From the NCBI RefSeq assembly GCF_027942865.1, contig NC_134516.1:26234822-26298821 (forward strand): a DNA stretch of 64,000 nt, read 5' to 3'. Source of the stretch: Odontesthes bonariensis. Taxonomy: Eukaryota; Chordata; Actinopteri; Atheriniformes; Atherinopsidae. The position numbers and the translations under genes are program-made. The stretch's first letter is position 1, and each line of letters starts with the position of its first letter. The notes beneath the pieces are model-generated. The model had not been told where the DNA came from. It did no database searches and saw nothing but the letters and a program-made list of their open reading frames with translations. This document shows positions 44,923 to 57,854 of this stretch, piece after piece.

Positions 44923-45042
44923 GCTTACGGCCACACCGCCCTGAACACGCCCGATCTCGTCCGATCTCGGAAGCCAAGCAGGGTCGGGCCTGGTTAGTAC
45001 TTGGATGGGAGACCGCTTGGGAATACCAGGTGCTGTAAGCTT
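44923..45042 (+). rRNA. 5S ribosomal RNA, plus type, unit 51
   Basis: Plus consensus. Confidence 0.95.
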
Positions 45043-45338
45043 TTTTCTCTTCTCTCTGCGGCCTGCATGTAACATCTGACCATCACCGTGTGCCACACAG
45101 ACACCAGGAAGTTAACCAGCTTGGGCTGCTGCTGATTGGTTGGCAGACACCTCTGTTTCTGTTTGGCTCTCAGTCTCCATGTTGCTGATCCTGGATCTGC
45201 TGAGATGTCCCAGGCCATTGTTGGCTTTGATCCTCATACATTTAACTTTGTCCTCAGAAAGGACAAGTTCCAAAAAGTCAAACAGGGACTAGTTTTGCAT
45301 TTGACGTAGCCAAACTGCATGCGCCTGGAGAAGCCAAA

Positions 45339-45458
45339 AGGCTTACAGCACCTGATATTCCCAGGCGGTCTCCCATCCAAGTACTAACCAGGCCCGACTC
45401 TGCTTGGCTTCTGAGATCTGACGAGATCAGGCGTGTTCAGGGTGGTGTGGCCGTAAGC
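45339..45458 (-). rRNA. 5S ribosomal RNA, minus type, unit 51
   Basis: C104T. Confidence 0.93.
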
Positions 45459-45816
45459 CAGCAATGGAATCACAAACCAGCTCTTTATAGATTCTGAGAC
45501 AGAATCTGTTATTGTATTCCGACTTGTAAAATAGAACTATACTGTTTAGAGAAGACGCAGTTTATGAGCATGTCGTGGGATTGAGCTTCCCTGGTTTCTC
45601 TATATGACAACGGACACAAAACTACACACAGGGAACAGAGGCTTTTGACAGACACTAAGTTATCTGAGAGTCCCATTTTCAGCTGCAGAGAACAATCACA
45701 TCAGGGAAGTCAACGTGCAGGCTCAACAGCAGCCTCTCAAGCCAGCTCTCTGGTAAAAATAGGGGAAACGTATGGTTCCAGCACCCATATAACATATATT
45801 TGTCACAGGGACTGTG

Positions 45817-45936
45817 GCTTACGGCCACACCGCCCTGAACACGCCCGATCTCGTCCGATCTCGGAAGCCAAGCAGGGTCGGGCCTGGTTAGTACTTGGAT
45901 GGGAGACCGCTTGGGAATACCAGGTGCTGTAAGCTT
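45817..45936 (+). rRNA. 5S ribosomal RNA, plus type, unit 52
   Basis: Plus consensus; ctgcagag upstream with gacagac, a recombinant marker set. Confidence 0.95.
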
Positions 45937-46232
45937 TTTTCTCTTCTCTCTGCGGCCTGCATGTAACATCTGACCATCACCGTGTGCCACACAGACACCA
46001 GGAAGTTAACCAGCTTGGGCTGCTGCTGATTGGTTGGCAGACACCTCTGTTTCTGTTTGGCTCTCAGTCTCCATGTTGCTGATCCTGGATCTGCTGAGAT
46101 GTCCCAGGCCATTGTTGGCTTTGATCCTCATACATTTAACTTTGTCCTCAGAAAGGACAAGTTCCAAAAAGTCAAACAGGGACTAGTTTTGCATTTGACG
46201 TAGCCAAACTGCATGCGCCTGGAGAAGCCAAA

Positions 46233-46352
46233 AGGCTTACAGCACCTGGTATTCCCAGGCGGTCTCCCATCCAAGTACTAACCAGGCCCGACTCTGCTTG
46301 GCTTCTGAGATCTGACGAGATCAGGCGTGTTCAGGGTGGTGTGGCCGTAAGC
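46233..46352 (-). rRNA. 5S ribosomal RNA, minus type, unit 52
   Basis: Minus consensus. Confidence 0.94.
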
Positions 46353-46710
46353 CAGCAATGGAATCACAAACCAGCTCTTTATAGATTCTGAAACAGAATC
46401 TGTTATTGTATTCCGACTTGTAAAATAGAACTATACTGTTTAGAGAAGACGCAGTTTATGAGCATGTCGTGGGATTGAGCTTCCCTGGTTTCTCTATATG
46501 ACAACGGACACAAAACTACACACAGGGAACAGAGGCTTTTGACAGACACTAAGTTATCTGAGAGTCCCATTTTCAGCTGCAAAGAACAATCACATCAGGG
46601 AAGTCAACGTGCAGGCTCAACAGCAGCCTCTCAAGCCAGCTCTCTGGTAAAAATAGGGGAAACGTATGGTTCCAGCACCCATATAACATATATTTGTCAC
46701 AGGGACTGTG

Positions 46711-46830
46711 GCTTACGGCCACACCGCCCTGAACACGCCCGATCTCGTCCGATCTCGGAAGCCAAGCAGGGTCGGGCCTGGTTAGTACTTGGATGGGAGA
46801 CCGCTTGGGAATACCAGGTGCTGTAAGCTT
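46711..46830 (+). rRNA. 5S ribosomal RNA, plus type, unit 53
   Basis: Plus consensus; first unit with cattacc downstream. Confidence 0.95.
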
Positions 46831-47126
46831 TTTTCTCTTCTCTCTGCGGCCTGCATGTAACATCTGACCATTACCGTGTGCCACACAGACACCAGGAAGT
46901 TAACCAGCTTGGGCTGCTGCTGATTGGTTGGCAGACACCTCTGTTTCTGTTTGGCTCTCAGTCTCCATGTTGCTGATCCTGGATCTGCTGAGATGTCCCA
47001 GGCCATTGTTGGCTTTGATCCTCATACATTTAACTTTGTCCTCAGAAAGGACAAGTTCCAAAAAGTCAAACAGGGACTAGTTTTGCATTTGACGTAGCCA
47101 AACTGCATGCGCCTGGAGAAGCCAAA

Positions 47127-47246
47127 AGGCTTACAGCACCTGGTATTCCCAGGCGGTCTCCCATCCAAGTACTAACCAGGGCCGACTCTGCTTGGCTTCT
47201 GAGATCTGACGAGATCAGGCGTGTTCAGGGTGGTGTGGCCGTAAGC
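47127..47246 (-). rRNA. 5S ribosomal RNA, minus type, unit 53
   Basis: G66C at the edge of helix V and the intermediate element. Shared only with unit 69. Confidence 0.92.
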
Positions 47247-47604
47247 CAGCAATGGAATCACAAACCAGCTCTTTATAGATTCTGAAACAGAATCTGTTAT
47301 TGTATTCCGACTTGTAAAATAGAACTATACTGTTTAGAGAAGACGCAGTTTATAAGCATGTCGTGGGATTGAGCTTCCCTGGTTTCTCTATATGACAACG
47401 GACACAAAACTACACACAGGGAACAGAGGCTTTTGACAGACACTAAGTTATCTGAGAGTCCCATTTTCAGCTGCAAAGAACAATCACATCAGGGAAGTCA
47501 ACGTGCAGGCTCAACAGCAGCCTCTCAAGCCAGCTCTCTGGTAAAAATAGGGGAAACGTATGGTTCCAGCACCCATATAACATATATTTGTCACAGGGAC
47601 TGTG

Positions 47605-47724
47605 GCTTACGGCCACACCGCCCTGAACACGCCCGATCTCGTCCGATCTCGGAAGCCAAGCAGGGTCGGGCCTGGTTAGTACTTGGATGGGAGACCGCTT
47701 GGGAATACCAGGTGCTGTAAGCTT
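47605..47724 (+). rRNA. 5S ribosomal RNA, plus type, unit 54
   Basis: Plus consensus; private tataagc in the upstream spacer. Confidence 0.95.
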
Positions 47725-48020
47725 TTTTCTCTTCTCTCTGCGGCCTGCATGTAACATCTGACCATCACCGTGTGCCACACAGACACCAGGAAGTTAACCA
47801 GCTTGGGCTGCTGCTGATTGGTTGGCAGACACCTCTGTTTCTGTTTGGCTCTCAGTCTCCATGTTGCTGATCCTGGATCTGCTGAGATGTCCCAGGCCAT
47901 TGTTGGCTTTGATCCTCATACATTTAACTTTGTCCTCAGAAAGGACAAGTTCCAAAAAGTCAAACAGGGACTAGTTTTGCATTTGACGTAGCCAAACTGC
48001 ATGCGCCTGGAGAAGCCAAA

Positions 48021-48140
48021 AGGCTTACAGCACCTGATATTCCCAGGCGGTCTCCCATCCAAGTACTAACCAGGCCCGACTCTGCTTGGCTTCTGAGATC
48101 TGACGAGATCAGGCGTGTTCAGGGTGGTGTGGCCGTAAGC
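48021..48140 (-). rRNA. 5S ribosomal RNA, minus type, unit 54
   Basis: C104T. Confidence 0.93.
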
Positions 48141-48498
48141 CAGCAATGGAATCACAAACCAGCTCTTTATAGATTCTGAGACAGAATCTGTTATTGTATT
48201 CCGACTTGTAAAATAGAACTATACTGTTTAGAGAAGACGCAGTTTATGAGCATGTCGTGGGATTGAGCTTCCCTGGTTTCTCTATATGACAACGGACACA
48301 AAACTACACACAGGGAACAGAGGCTTTTGACAGACACTAAGTTATCTGAGAGTCCCATTTTCAGCTGCAGAGAACAATCACATCAGGGAAGTCAACGTGC
48401 AGGCTCAACAGCAGCCTCTCAAGCCAGCTCTCTGGTAAAAATAGGGGAAACGTATGGTTCCAGCACCCATATAACATATATTTGTCACAGGGACTGTG

Positions 48499-48618
48499 GC
48501 TTACGGCCACACCGCCCTGAACACGCCCGATCTCGTCCGATCTCGGAAGCCAAGCAGGGTCGGGCCTGGTTAGTACTTGGATGGGAGACCGCTTGGGAAT
48601 ACCAGGTGCTGTAAGCTT
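48499..48618 (+). rRNA. 5S ribosomal RNA, plus type, unit 55
   Basis: Plus consensus; same recombinant upstream markers as unit 52. Confidence 0.95.
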
Positions 48619-48914
48619 TTTTCTCTTCTCTCTGCGGCCTGCATGTAACATCTGACCATCACCGTGTGCCACACAGACACCAGGAAGTTAACCAGCTTGG
48701 GCTGCTGCTGATTGGTTGGCAGACACCTCTGTTTCTGTTTGGCTCTCAGTCTCCATGTTGCTGATCCTGGATCTGCTGAGATGTCCCAGGCCATTGTTGG
48801 CTTTGATCCTCATACATTTAACTTTGTCCTCAGAAAGGACAAGTTCCAAAAAGTCAAACAGGGACTAGTTTTGCATTTGACGTAGCCAAACTGCATGCGC
48901 CTGGAGAAGCCAAA

Positions 48915-49034
48915 AGGCTTACAGCACCTGGTATTCCCAGGCGGTCTCCCATCCAAGTACTAACCAGGCCCGACTCTGCTTGGCTTCTGAGATCTGACGA
49001 GATCAGGCGTGTTCAGGGTGGTGTGGCCGTAAGC
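48915..49034 (-). rRNA. 5S ribosomal RNA, minus type, unit 55
   Basis: Minus consensus. Confidence 0.94.
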
Positions 49035-49392
49035 CAGCAATGGAATCACAAACCAGCTCTTTATAGATTCTGAAACAGAATCTGTTATTGTATTCCGACT
49101 TGTAAAATAGAACTATACTGTTTAGAGAAGACGCAGTTTATGAGCATGTCGTGGGATTGAGCTTCCCTGGTTTCTCTATATGACAACGGACACAAAACTA
49201 CACACAGGGAACAGAGGCTTTTGACAGACACTAAGTTATCTGAGAGTCCCATTTTCAGCTGCAAAGAACAATCACATCAGGGAAGTCAACGTGCAGGCTC
49301 AACAGCAGCCTCTCAAGCCAGCTCTCTGGTAAAAATAGGGGAAACGTATGGTTCCAGCACCCATATAACATATATTTGTCACAGGGACTGTG

Positions 49393-49512
49393 GCTTACGG
49401 CCACACCGCCCTGAACACGCCCGATCTCGTCCGATCTCGGAAGCCAAGCAGGGTCGGGCCTGGTTAGTACTTGGATGGGAGACCGCTTGGGAATACCAGG
49501 TGCTGTAAGCTT
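49393..49512 (+). rRNA. 5S ribosomal RNA, plus type, unit 56
   Basis: Plus consensus. Confidence 0.95.
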
Positions 49513-49808
49513 TTTTCTCTTCTCTCTGCGGCCTGCATGTAACATCTGACCATCACCGTGTGCCACACAGACACCAGGAAGTTAACCAGCTTGGGCTGCT
49601 GCTGATTGGTTGGCAGACACCTCTGTTTCTGTTTGGCTCTCAGTCTCCATGTTGCTGATCCTGGATCTGCTGAGATGTCCCAGGCCATTGTTGGCTTTGA
49701 TCCTCATACATTTAACTTTGTCCTCAGAAAGGACAAGTTCCAAAAAGTCAAACAGGGACTAGTTTTGCATTTGACGTAGCCAAACTGCATGCGCCTGGAG
49801 AAGCCAAA

Positions 49809-49928
49809 AGGCTTACAGCACCTGGTATTCCCAGGCGGTCTCCCATCCAAGTACTAACCAGGCCCGACTCTGCTTGGCTTCTGAGATCTGACGAGATCAG
49901 GCGTGTTCAGGGTGGTGTGGCCGTAAGC
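49809..49928 (-). rRNA. 5S ribosomal RNA, minus type, unit 56
   Basis: Minus consensus. Confidence 0.94.
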
Positions 49929-50286
49929 CAGCAATGGAATCACAAACCAGCTCTTTATAGATTCTGAAACAGAATCTGTTATTGTATTCCGACTTGTAAA
50001 ATAGAACTATACTGTTTAGAGAAGACGCAGTTTATGAGCATGTCGTGGGATTGAGCTTCCCTGGTTTCTCTATATGACAACGGACACAAAACTACACACA
50101 GGGAACAGAGGCTTTTGACAGACACTAAGTTATCTGAGAGTCCCATTTTCAGCTGCAAAGAACAATCACATCAGGGAAGTCAACGTGCAGGCTCAACAGC
50201 AGCCTCTCAAGCCAGCTCTCTGGTAAAAATAGGGGAAACGTATGGTTCCAGCACCCATATAACATATATTTGTCACAGGGACTGTG

Positions 50287-50406
50287 GCTTACGGCCACAC
50301 CGCCCTGAACACGCCCGATCTCGTCCGATCTCGGAAGCCAAGCAGGGTCGGGCCTGGTTAGTACTTGGATGGGAGACCGCTTGGGAATACCAGGTGCTGT
50401 AAGCTT
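50287..50406 (+). rRNA. 5S ribosomal RNA, plus type, unit 57
   Basis: Plus consensus; private ccaag in the downstream spacer. Confidence 0.95.
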
Positions 50407-50702
50407 TTTTCTCTTCTCTCTGCGGCCTGCATGTAACATCTGACCATCACCGTGTGCCACACAGACACCAAGAAGTTAACCAGCTTGGGCTGCTGCTGAT
50501 TGGTTGGCAGACACCTCTGTTTCTGTTTGGCTCTCAGTCTCCATGTTGCTGATCCTGGATCTGCTGAGATGTCCCAGGCCATTGTTGGCTTTGATCCTCA
50601 TACATTTAACTTTGTCCTCAGAAAGGACAAGTTCCAAAAAGTCAAACAGGGACTAGTTTTGCATTTGACGTAGCCAAACTGCATGCGCCTGGAGAAGCCA
50701 AA

Positions 50703-50822
50703 AGGCTTACAGCACCTGGTATTCCCAGGCGGTCTCCCATCCAAGTACTAACCAGGCCCGACTCTGCTTGGCTTCTGAGATCTGACGAGATCAGGCGTGT
50801 TCAGGGTGGTGTGGCCGTAAGC
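50703..50822 (-). rRNA. 5S ribosomal RNA, minus type, unit 57
   Basis: Minus consensus. Confidence 0.94.
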
Positions 50823-51180
50823 CAGCAATGGAATCACAAACCAGCTCTTTATAGATTCTGAAACAGAATCTGTTATTGTATTCCGACTTGTAAAATAGAA
50901 CTATACTGTTTAGAGAAGACGCAGTTTATGAGCATGTCGTGGGATTGAGCTTCCCTGGTTTCTCTATATGACAACGGACACAAAACTACACACAGGGAAC
51001 AGAGGCTTTTGACAGACACTAAGTTATCTGAGAGTCCCATTTTCAGCTGCAAAGAACAATCACATCAGGGAAGTCAACGTGCAGGCTCAACAGCAGCCTC
51101 TCAAGCCAGCTCTCTGGTAAAAATAGGGGAAACGTATGGTTCCAGCACCCATATAACATATATTTGTCACAGGGACTGTG

Positions 51181-51300
51181 GCTTACGGCCACACCGCCCT
51201 GAACACGCCCGATCTCGTCCGATCTCGGAAGCCAAGCAGGGTCGGGCCTGGTTAGTACTTGGATGGGAGACCGCTTGGGAATACCAGGTGCTGTAAGCTT
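51181..51300 (+). rRNA. 5S ribosomal RNA, plus type, unit 58
   Basis: Plus consensus; cattacc downstream. Confidence 0.95.
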
Positions 51301-51596
51301 TTTTCTCTTCTCTCTGCGGCCTGCATGTAACATCTGACCATTACCGTGTGCCACACAGACACCAGGAAGTTAACCAGCTTGGGCTGCTGCTGATTGGTTG
51401 GCAGACACCTCTGTTTCTGTTTGGCTCTCAGTCTCCATGTTGCTGATCCTGGATCTGCTGAGATGTCCCAGGCCATTGTTGGCTTTGATCCTCATACATT
51501 TAACTTTGTCCTCAGAAAGGACAAGTTCCAAAAAGTCAAACAGGGACTAGTTTTGCATTTGACGTAGCCAAACTGCATGCGCCTGGAGAAGCCAAA

Positions 51597-51716
51597 AGGC
51601 TTACAGCACCTGGTATTCCCAGGCGGTCTCCCATCCAAGTACTAACCAGGCCCGACTCTGCTTGGCTTCTGAGATCTGACGAGATCAGGCGTGTTCAGGG
51701 TGGTGTGGCCGTAAGC
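51597..51716 (-). rRNA. 5S ribosomal RNA, minus type, unit 58
   Basis: Minus consensus. Confidence 0.94.
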
Positions 51717-52074
51717 CAGCAATGGAATCACAAACCAGCTCTTTATAGATTCTGAGACAGAATCTGTTATTGTATTCCGACTTGTAAAATAGAACTATAC
51801 TGTTTAGAGAAGACGCAGTTTATGAGCATGTCGTGGGATTGAGCTTCCCTGGTTTCTCTATATGACAACGGACACAAAACTACACACAGGGAACAGAGGC
51901 TTTTGACAGACACTAAGTTATCTGAGAGTCCCATTTTCAGCTGCAAAGAACAATCACATCAGGGAAGTCAACGTGCAGGCTCAACAGCAGCCTCTCAAGC
52001 CAGCTCTCTGGTAAAAATAGGGGAAACGTATGGTTCCAGCACCCATATAACATATATTTGTCACAGGGACTGTG

Positions 52075-52194
52075 GCTTACGGCCACACCGCCCTGAACAC
52101 GCCCGATCTCGTCCGATCTCGGAAGCCAAGCAGGGTCGGGCCTGGTTAGTACTTGGATGGGAGACCGCTTGGGAATACCAGGTGCTGTAAGCTT
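52075..52194 (+). rRNA. 5S ribosomal RNA, plus type, unit 59
   Basis: Plus consensus; cattacc downstream. Confidence 0.95.
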
Positions 52195-52490
52195 TTTTCT
52201 CTTCTCTCTGCGGCCTGCATGTAACATCTGACCATTACCGTGTGCCACACAGACACCAGGAAGTTAACCAGCTTGGGCTGCTGCTGATTGGTTGGCAGAC
52301 ACCTCTGTTTCTGTTTGGCTCTCAGTCTCCATGTTGCTGATCCTGGATCTGCTGAGATGTCCCAGGCCATTGTTGGCTTTGATCCTCATACATTTAACTT
52401 TGTCCTCAGAAAGGACAAGTTCCAAAAAGTCAAACAGGGACTAGTTTTGCATTTGACGTAGCCAAACTGCATGCGCCTGGAGAAGCCAAA

Positions 52491-52610
52491 AGGCTTACAG
52501 CACCTGGTATTCCCAGGCGGTCTCCCATCCAAGTACTAACCAGGCCCGACTCTGCTTGGCTTCTGAGATCTGACGAGATCAGGCGTGTTCAGGGTGGTGT
52601 GGCCGTAAGC
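52491..52610 (-). rRNA. 5S ribosomal RNA, minus type, unit 59
   Basis: Minus consensus. Confidence 0.94.
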
Positions 52611-52968
52611 CAGCAATGGAATCACAAACCAGCTCTTTATAGATTCTGAGACAGAATCTGTTATTGTATTCCGACTTGTAAAATAGAACTATACTGTTTA
52701 GAGAAGACGCAGTTTATGAGCATGTCGTGGGATTGAGCTTCCCTGGTTTCTCTATATGACAACGGACACAAAACTACACACAGGGAACAGAGGCTTTTGA
52801 CAGACACTAAGTTATCTGAGAGTCCCATTTTCAGCTGCAAAGAACAATCACATCAGGGAAGTCAACGTGCAGGCTCAACAGCAGCCTCTCAAGCCAGCTC
52901 TCTGGTAAAAATAGGGGAAACGTATGGTTCCAGCACCCATATAACATATATTTGTCACAGGGACTGTG

Positions 52969-53088
52969 GCTTACGGCCACACCGCCCTGAACACGCCCGA
53001 TCTCGTCCGATCTCGGAAGCCAAGCAGGGTCGGGCCTGGTTAGTACTTGGATGGGAGACCGCTTGGGAATACCAGGTGCTGTAAGCTT
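52969..53088 (+). rRNA. 5S ribosomal RNA, plus type, unit 60
   Basis: Plus consensus; cattacc downstream. Units 58-60 look alike. Confidence 0.95.
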
Positions 53089-53384
53089 TTTTCTCTTCTC
53101 TCTGCGGCCTGCATGTAACATCTGACCATTACCGTGTGCCACACAGACACCAGGAAGTTAACCAGCTTGGGCTGCTGCTGATTGGTTGGCAGACACCTCT
53201 GTTTCTGTTTGGCTCTCAGTCTCCATGTTGCTGATCCTGGATCTGCTGAGATGTCCCAGGCCATTGTTGGCTTTGATCCTCATACATTTAACTTTGTCCT
53301 CAGAAAGGACAAGTTCCAAAAAGTCAAACAGGGACTAGTTTTGCATTTGACGTAGCCAAACTGCATGCGCCTGGAGAAGCCAAA

Positions 53385-53504
53385 AGGCTTACAGCACCTG
53401 GTATTCCCAGGCGGTCTCCCATCCAAGTACTAACCAGGCCCGACTCTGCTTGGCTTCTGAGATCTGACGAGATCAGGCGTGTTCAGGGTGGTGTGGCCGT
53501 AAGC
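53385..53504 (-). rRNA. 5S ribosomal RNA, minus type, unit 60
   Basis: Minus consensus. Confidence 0.94.
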
Positions 53505-53862
53505 CAGCAATGGAATCACAAACCAGCTCTTTATAGATTCTGAGACAGAATCTGTTATTGTATTCCGACTTGTAAAATAGAACTATACTGTTTAGAGAAG
53601 ACGCAGTTTATGAGCATGTCGTGGGATTGAGCTTCCCTGGTTTCTCTATATGACAACGGACACAAAACTACACACAGGGAACAGAGGCTTTTGACAGACA
53701 CTAAGTTATCTGAGAGTCCCATTTTCAGCTGCAAAGAACAATCACATCAGGGAAGTCAACGTGCAGGCTCAACAGCAGCCTCTCAAGCCAGCTCTCTGGT
53801 AAAAATAGGGGAAACGTATGGTTCCAGCACCCATATAACATATATTTGTCACAGGGACTGTG

Positions 53863-53982
53863 GCTTACGGCCACACCGCCCTGAACACACCCGATCTCGT
53901 CCGATCTCGGAAGCCAAGCAGGGTCGGGCCTGGTTAGTACTTGGATGGGAGACCGCTTGGGAATACCAGGTGCTGTAAGCTT
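53863..53982 (+). rRNA. 5S ribosomal RNA, plus type, unit 61
   Basis: G27A, a CpG-to-CpA change before helix III. Shared only with unit 65. Confidence 0.93.
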
Positions 53983-54278
53983 TTTTCTCTTCTCTCTGCG
54001 GCCTGCATGTAACATCTGACCATCACCGTGTGCCACACAGACACCAGGAAGTTAACCAGCTTGGGCTGCTGCTGATTGGTTGGCAGACACCTCTGTTTCT
54101 GTTTGGCTCTCAGTCTCCATGTTGCTGATCCTGGATCTGCTGAGATGTCCCAGGCCATTGTTGGCTTTGATCCTCATACATTTAACTTTGTCCTCAGAAA
54201 GGACAAGTTCCAAAAAGTCAAACAGGGACTAGTTTTGCATTTGACGTAGCCAAACTGCATGCGCCTGGAGAAGCCAAA

Positions 54279-54398
54279 AGGCTTACAGCACCTGATATTC
54301 CCAGGCGGTCTCCCATCCAAGTACTAACCAGGCCCGACTCTGCTTGGCTTCTGAGATCTGACGAGATCAGGCGTGTTCAGGGTGGTGTGGCCGTAAGC
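54279..54398 (-). rRNA. 5S ribosomal RNA, minus type, unit 61
   Basis: C104T. Confidence 0.93.
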
Positions 54399-54756
54399 CA
54401 GCAATGGAATCACAAACCAGCTCTTTATAGATTCTGAGACAGAATCTGTTATTGTATTCCGACTTGTAAAATAGAACTATACTGTTTAGAGAAGACGCAG
54501 TTTATGAGCATGTCGTGGGATTGAGCTTCCCTGGTTTCTCTATATGACAACGGACACAAAACTACACACAGGGAACAGAGGCTTTTGAGAGACACTAAGT
54601 TATCTGAGAGTCCCATTTTCAGCTGCAAAGAACAATCACATCAGGGAAGTCAATGTGCAGGCTCAACAGCAGCCTCTCAAGCCAGCTCTCTGGTAAAAAT
54701 AGGGGAAACGTATGGTTCCAGCACCTATATAACATATATTTGTCACAGGGACTGTG

Positions 54757-54876
54757 GCTTACGGCCACACCGCCCTGAACACGCCCGATCTCGTCCGATC
54801 TCGGAAGCCAAGCAGGGTCGGGCCTGGTTAGTACTTGGATGGGAGACCGCTTGGGAATACCAGGTGCTGTAAGCTT
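54757..54876 (+). rRNA. 5S ribosomal RNA, plus type, unit 62
   Basis: Plus consensus. Upstream gagagac, aatgtgc and T at -31; cattacc downstream. Confidence 0.95.
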
Positions 54877-55172
54877 TTTTCTCTTCTCTCTGCGGCCTGC
54901 ATGTAACATCTGACCATTACCGTGTGCCACACAGACACCAGGAAGTTAACCAGCTTGGGCTGCTGCTGATTGGTTGGCAGACACCTCTGTTTCTGTTTGG
55001 CTCTCAGTCTCCATGTTGCTGATCCTGGATCTGCTGAGATGTCCCAGGCCATTGTTGGCTTTGATCCTCATACATTTAACTTTGTCCTCAGAAAGGACAA
55101 GTTCCAAAAAGTCAAACAGGGACTAGTTTTGCATTTGACGTAGCCAAACTGCATGCGCCTGGAGAAGCCAAA

Positions 55173-55292
55173 AGGCTTACAGCACCTGGTATTCCCAGGC
55201 GGTCTCCCATCCAAGTACTAACCAGGCCCGACTCTGCTTGGCTTCTGAGATCTGACGAGATCAGGCGTGTTCAGGGTGGTGTGGCCGTAAGC
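55173..55292 (-). rRNA. 5S ribosomal RNA, minus type, unit 62
   Basis: Minus consensus. Confidence 0.94.
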
Positions 55293-55650
55293 CAGCAATG
55301 GAATCACAAACCAGCTCTTTATAGATTCTGAGACAGAATCTGTTATTGTATTCCGACTTGTAAAATAGAACTATACTGTTTAGAGAAGACGCAGTTTATG
55401 AGCATGTCGTGGGATTGAGCTTCCCTGGTTTCTCTATATGACAACGGACACAAAACTACACACAGGGAACAGAGGCTTTTGAGAGACACTAAGTTATCTG
55501 AGAGTCCCATTTTCAGCTGCAAAGAACAATCACATCAGGGAAGTCAACGTGCAGGCTCAACAGCAGCCTCTCAAGCCAGCTCTCTGGTAAAAATAGGGGA
55601 AACGTATGGTTCCAGCACCCATATAACATATATTTGTCACAGGGACTGTG

Positions 55651-55770
55651 GCTTACGGCCACACCGCCCTGAACACGCCCGATCTCGTCCGATCTCGGAA
55701 GCCAAGCAGGGTCGGGCCTGGTTAGTACTTGGATGGGAGACCGCTTGGGAATACCAGGTGCTGTAAGCTT
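55651..55770 (+). rRNA. 5S ribosomal RNA, plus type, unit 63
   Basis: Plus consensus; gagagac upstream, cattacc downstream. Confidence 0.95.
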
Positions 55771-56066
55771 TTTTCTCTTCTCTCTGCGGCCTGCATGTAA
55801 CATCTGACCATTACCGTGTGCCACACAGACACCAGGAAGTTAACCAGCTTGGGCTGCTGCTGATTGGTTGGCAGACACCTCTGTTTCTGTTTGGCTCTCA
55901 GTCTCCATGTTGCTGATCCTGGATCTGCTGAGATGTCCCAGGCCATTGTTGGCTTTGATCCTCATACATTTAACTTTGTCCTCAGAAAGGACAAGTTCCA
56001 AAAAGTCAAACAGGGACTAGTTTTGCATTTGACGTAGCCAAACTGCATGCGCCTGGAGAAGCCAAA

Positions 56067-56186
56067 AGGCTTACAGCACCTGGTATTCCCAGGCGGTCTC
56101 CCATCCAAGTACTAACCAGGCCCGACTCTGCTTGGCTTCTGAGATCTGACGAGATCAGGCGTGTTCAGGGTGGTGTGGCCGTAAGC
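56067..56186 (-). rRNA. 5S ribosomal RNA, minus type, unit 63
   Basis: Minus consensus. Confidence 0.94.
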
Positions 56187-56544
56187 CAGCAATGGAATCA
56201 CAAACCAGCTCTTTATAGATTCTGAGACAGAATCTGTTATTGTATTCCGACTTGTAAAATAGAACTATACTGTTTAGAGAAGACGCAGTTTATGAGCATG
56301 TCGTGGGATTGAGCTTCCCTGGTTTCTCTATATGACAACGGACACAAAACTACACACAGGGAACAGAGGCTTTTGAGAGACACTAAGTTATCTGAGAGTC
56401 CCATTTTCAGCTGCAGAGAACAATCACATCAGGGAAGTCAACGTGCAGGCTCAACAGCAGCCTCTCAAGCCAGCTCTCTGGTAAAAATAGGGGAAACGTA
56501 TGGTTCCAGCACCCATATAACATATATTTGTCACAGGGACTGTG

Positions 56545-56664
56545 GCTTACGGCCACACCGCCCTGAACACGCCCGATCTCGTCCGATCTCGGAAGCCAAG
56601 CAGGGTCGGGCCTGGTTAGTACTTGGATGGGAGACCGCTTGGGAATACCAGGTGCTGTAAGCTT
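56545..56664 (+). rRNA. 5S ribosomal RNA, plus type, unit 64
   Basis: Plus consensus; gagagac and ctgcagag upstream. Confidence 0.95.
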
Positions 56665-56960
56665 TTTTCTCTTCTCTCTGCGGCCTGCATGTAACATCTG
56701 ACCATCACCGTGTGCCACACAGACACCAGGAAGTTAACCAGCTTGGGCTGCTGCTGATTGGTTGGCAGACACCTCTGTTTCTGTTTGGCTCTCAGTCTCC
56801 ATGTTGCTGATCCTGGATCTGCTGAGATGTCCCAGGCCATTGTTGGCTTTGATCCTCATACATTTAACTTTGTCCTCAGAAAGGACAAGTTCCAAAAAGT
56901 CAAACAGGGACTAGTTTTGCATTTGACGTAGCCAAACTGCATGCGCCTGGAGAAGCCAAA

Positions 56961-57080
56961 AGGCTTACAGCACCTGGTATTCCCAGGCGGTCTCCCATCC
57001 AAGTACTAACCAGGCCCGACTCTGCTTGGCTTCTGAGATCTGACGAGATCAGGCGTGTTCAGGGTGGTGTGGCCGTAAGC
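56961..57080 (-). rRNA. 5S ribosomal RNA, minus type, unit 64
   Basis: Minus consensus. Confidence 0.94.
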
Positions 57081-57438
57081 CAGCAATGGAATCACAAACC
57101 AGCTCTTTATAGATTCTGAGACAGAATCTGTTATTGTATTCCGACTTGTAAAATAGAACTATACTGTTTAGAGAAGACGCAGTTTATGAGCATGTCGTGG
57201 GATTGAGCTTCCCTGGTTTCTCTATATGACAACGGACACAAAACTACACACAGGGAACAGAGGCTTTTGACAGACACTAAGTTATCTGAGAGTCCCATTT
57301 TCAGCTGCAAAGAACAATCACATCAGGGAAGTCAACGTGCAGGCTCAACAGCAGCCTCTCAAGCCAGCTCTCTGGTAAAAATAGGGGAAACGTATGGTTC
57401 CAGCACCCATATAACATATATTTGTCACAGGGACTGTG

Positions 57439-57558
57439 GCTTACGGCCACACCGCCCTGAACACACCCGATCTCGTCCGATCTCGGAAGCCAAGCAGGGT
57501 CGGGCCTGGTTAGTACTTGGATGGGAGACCGCTTGGGAATACCAGGTGCTGTAAGCTT
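57439..57558 (+). rRNA. 5S ribosomal RNA, plus type, unit 65
   Basis: G27A, as in unit 61. Confidence 0.93.
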
Positions 57559-57854
57559 TTTTCTCTTCTCTCTGCGGCCTGCATGTAACATCTGACCATC
57601 ACCGTGTGCCACACAGACACCAGGAAGTTAACCAGCTTGGGCTGCTGCTGATTGGTTGGCAGACACCTCTGTTTCTGTTTGGCTCTCAGTCTCCATGTTG
57701 CTGATCCTGGATCTGCTGAGATGTCCCAGGCCATTGTTGGCTTTGATCCTCATACATTTAACTTTGTCCTCAGAAAGGACAAGTTCCAAAAAGTCAAACA
57801 GGGACTAGTTTTGCATTTGACGTAGCCAAACTGCATGCGCCTGGAGAAGCCAAA

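Larger units (their letters stand above)
53400..56975. repeat. 4-unit block duplication, copy 1 (3,576 bp)
   Basis: Units 61-64 carry an ordered marker series: G27A in plus gene 61, C104T in minus gene 61, aatgtgc and T at -31 in unit 62, gagagac with cattacc in unit 63, and gagagac with ctgcag in unit 64. The series repeats in units 65-68. Marker agreement brackets the left edge to about 53130-53540. Confidence 0.85.
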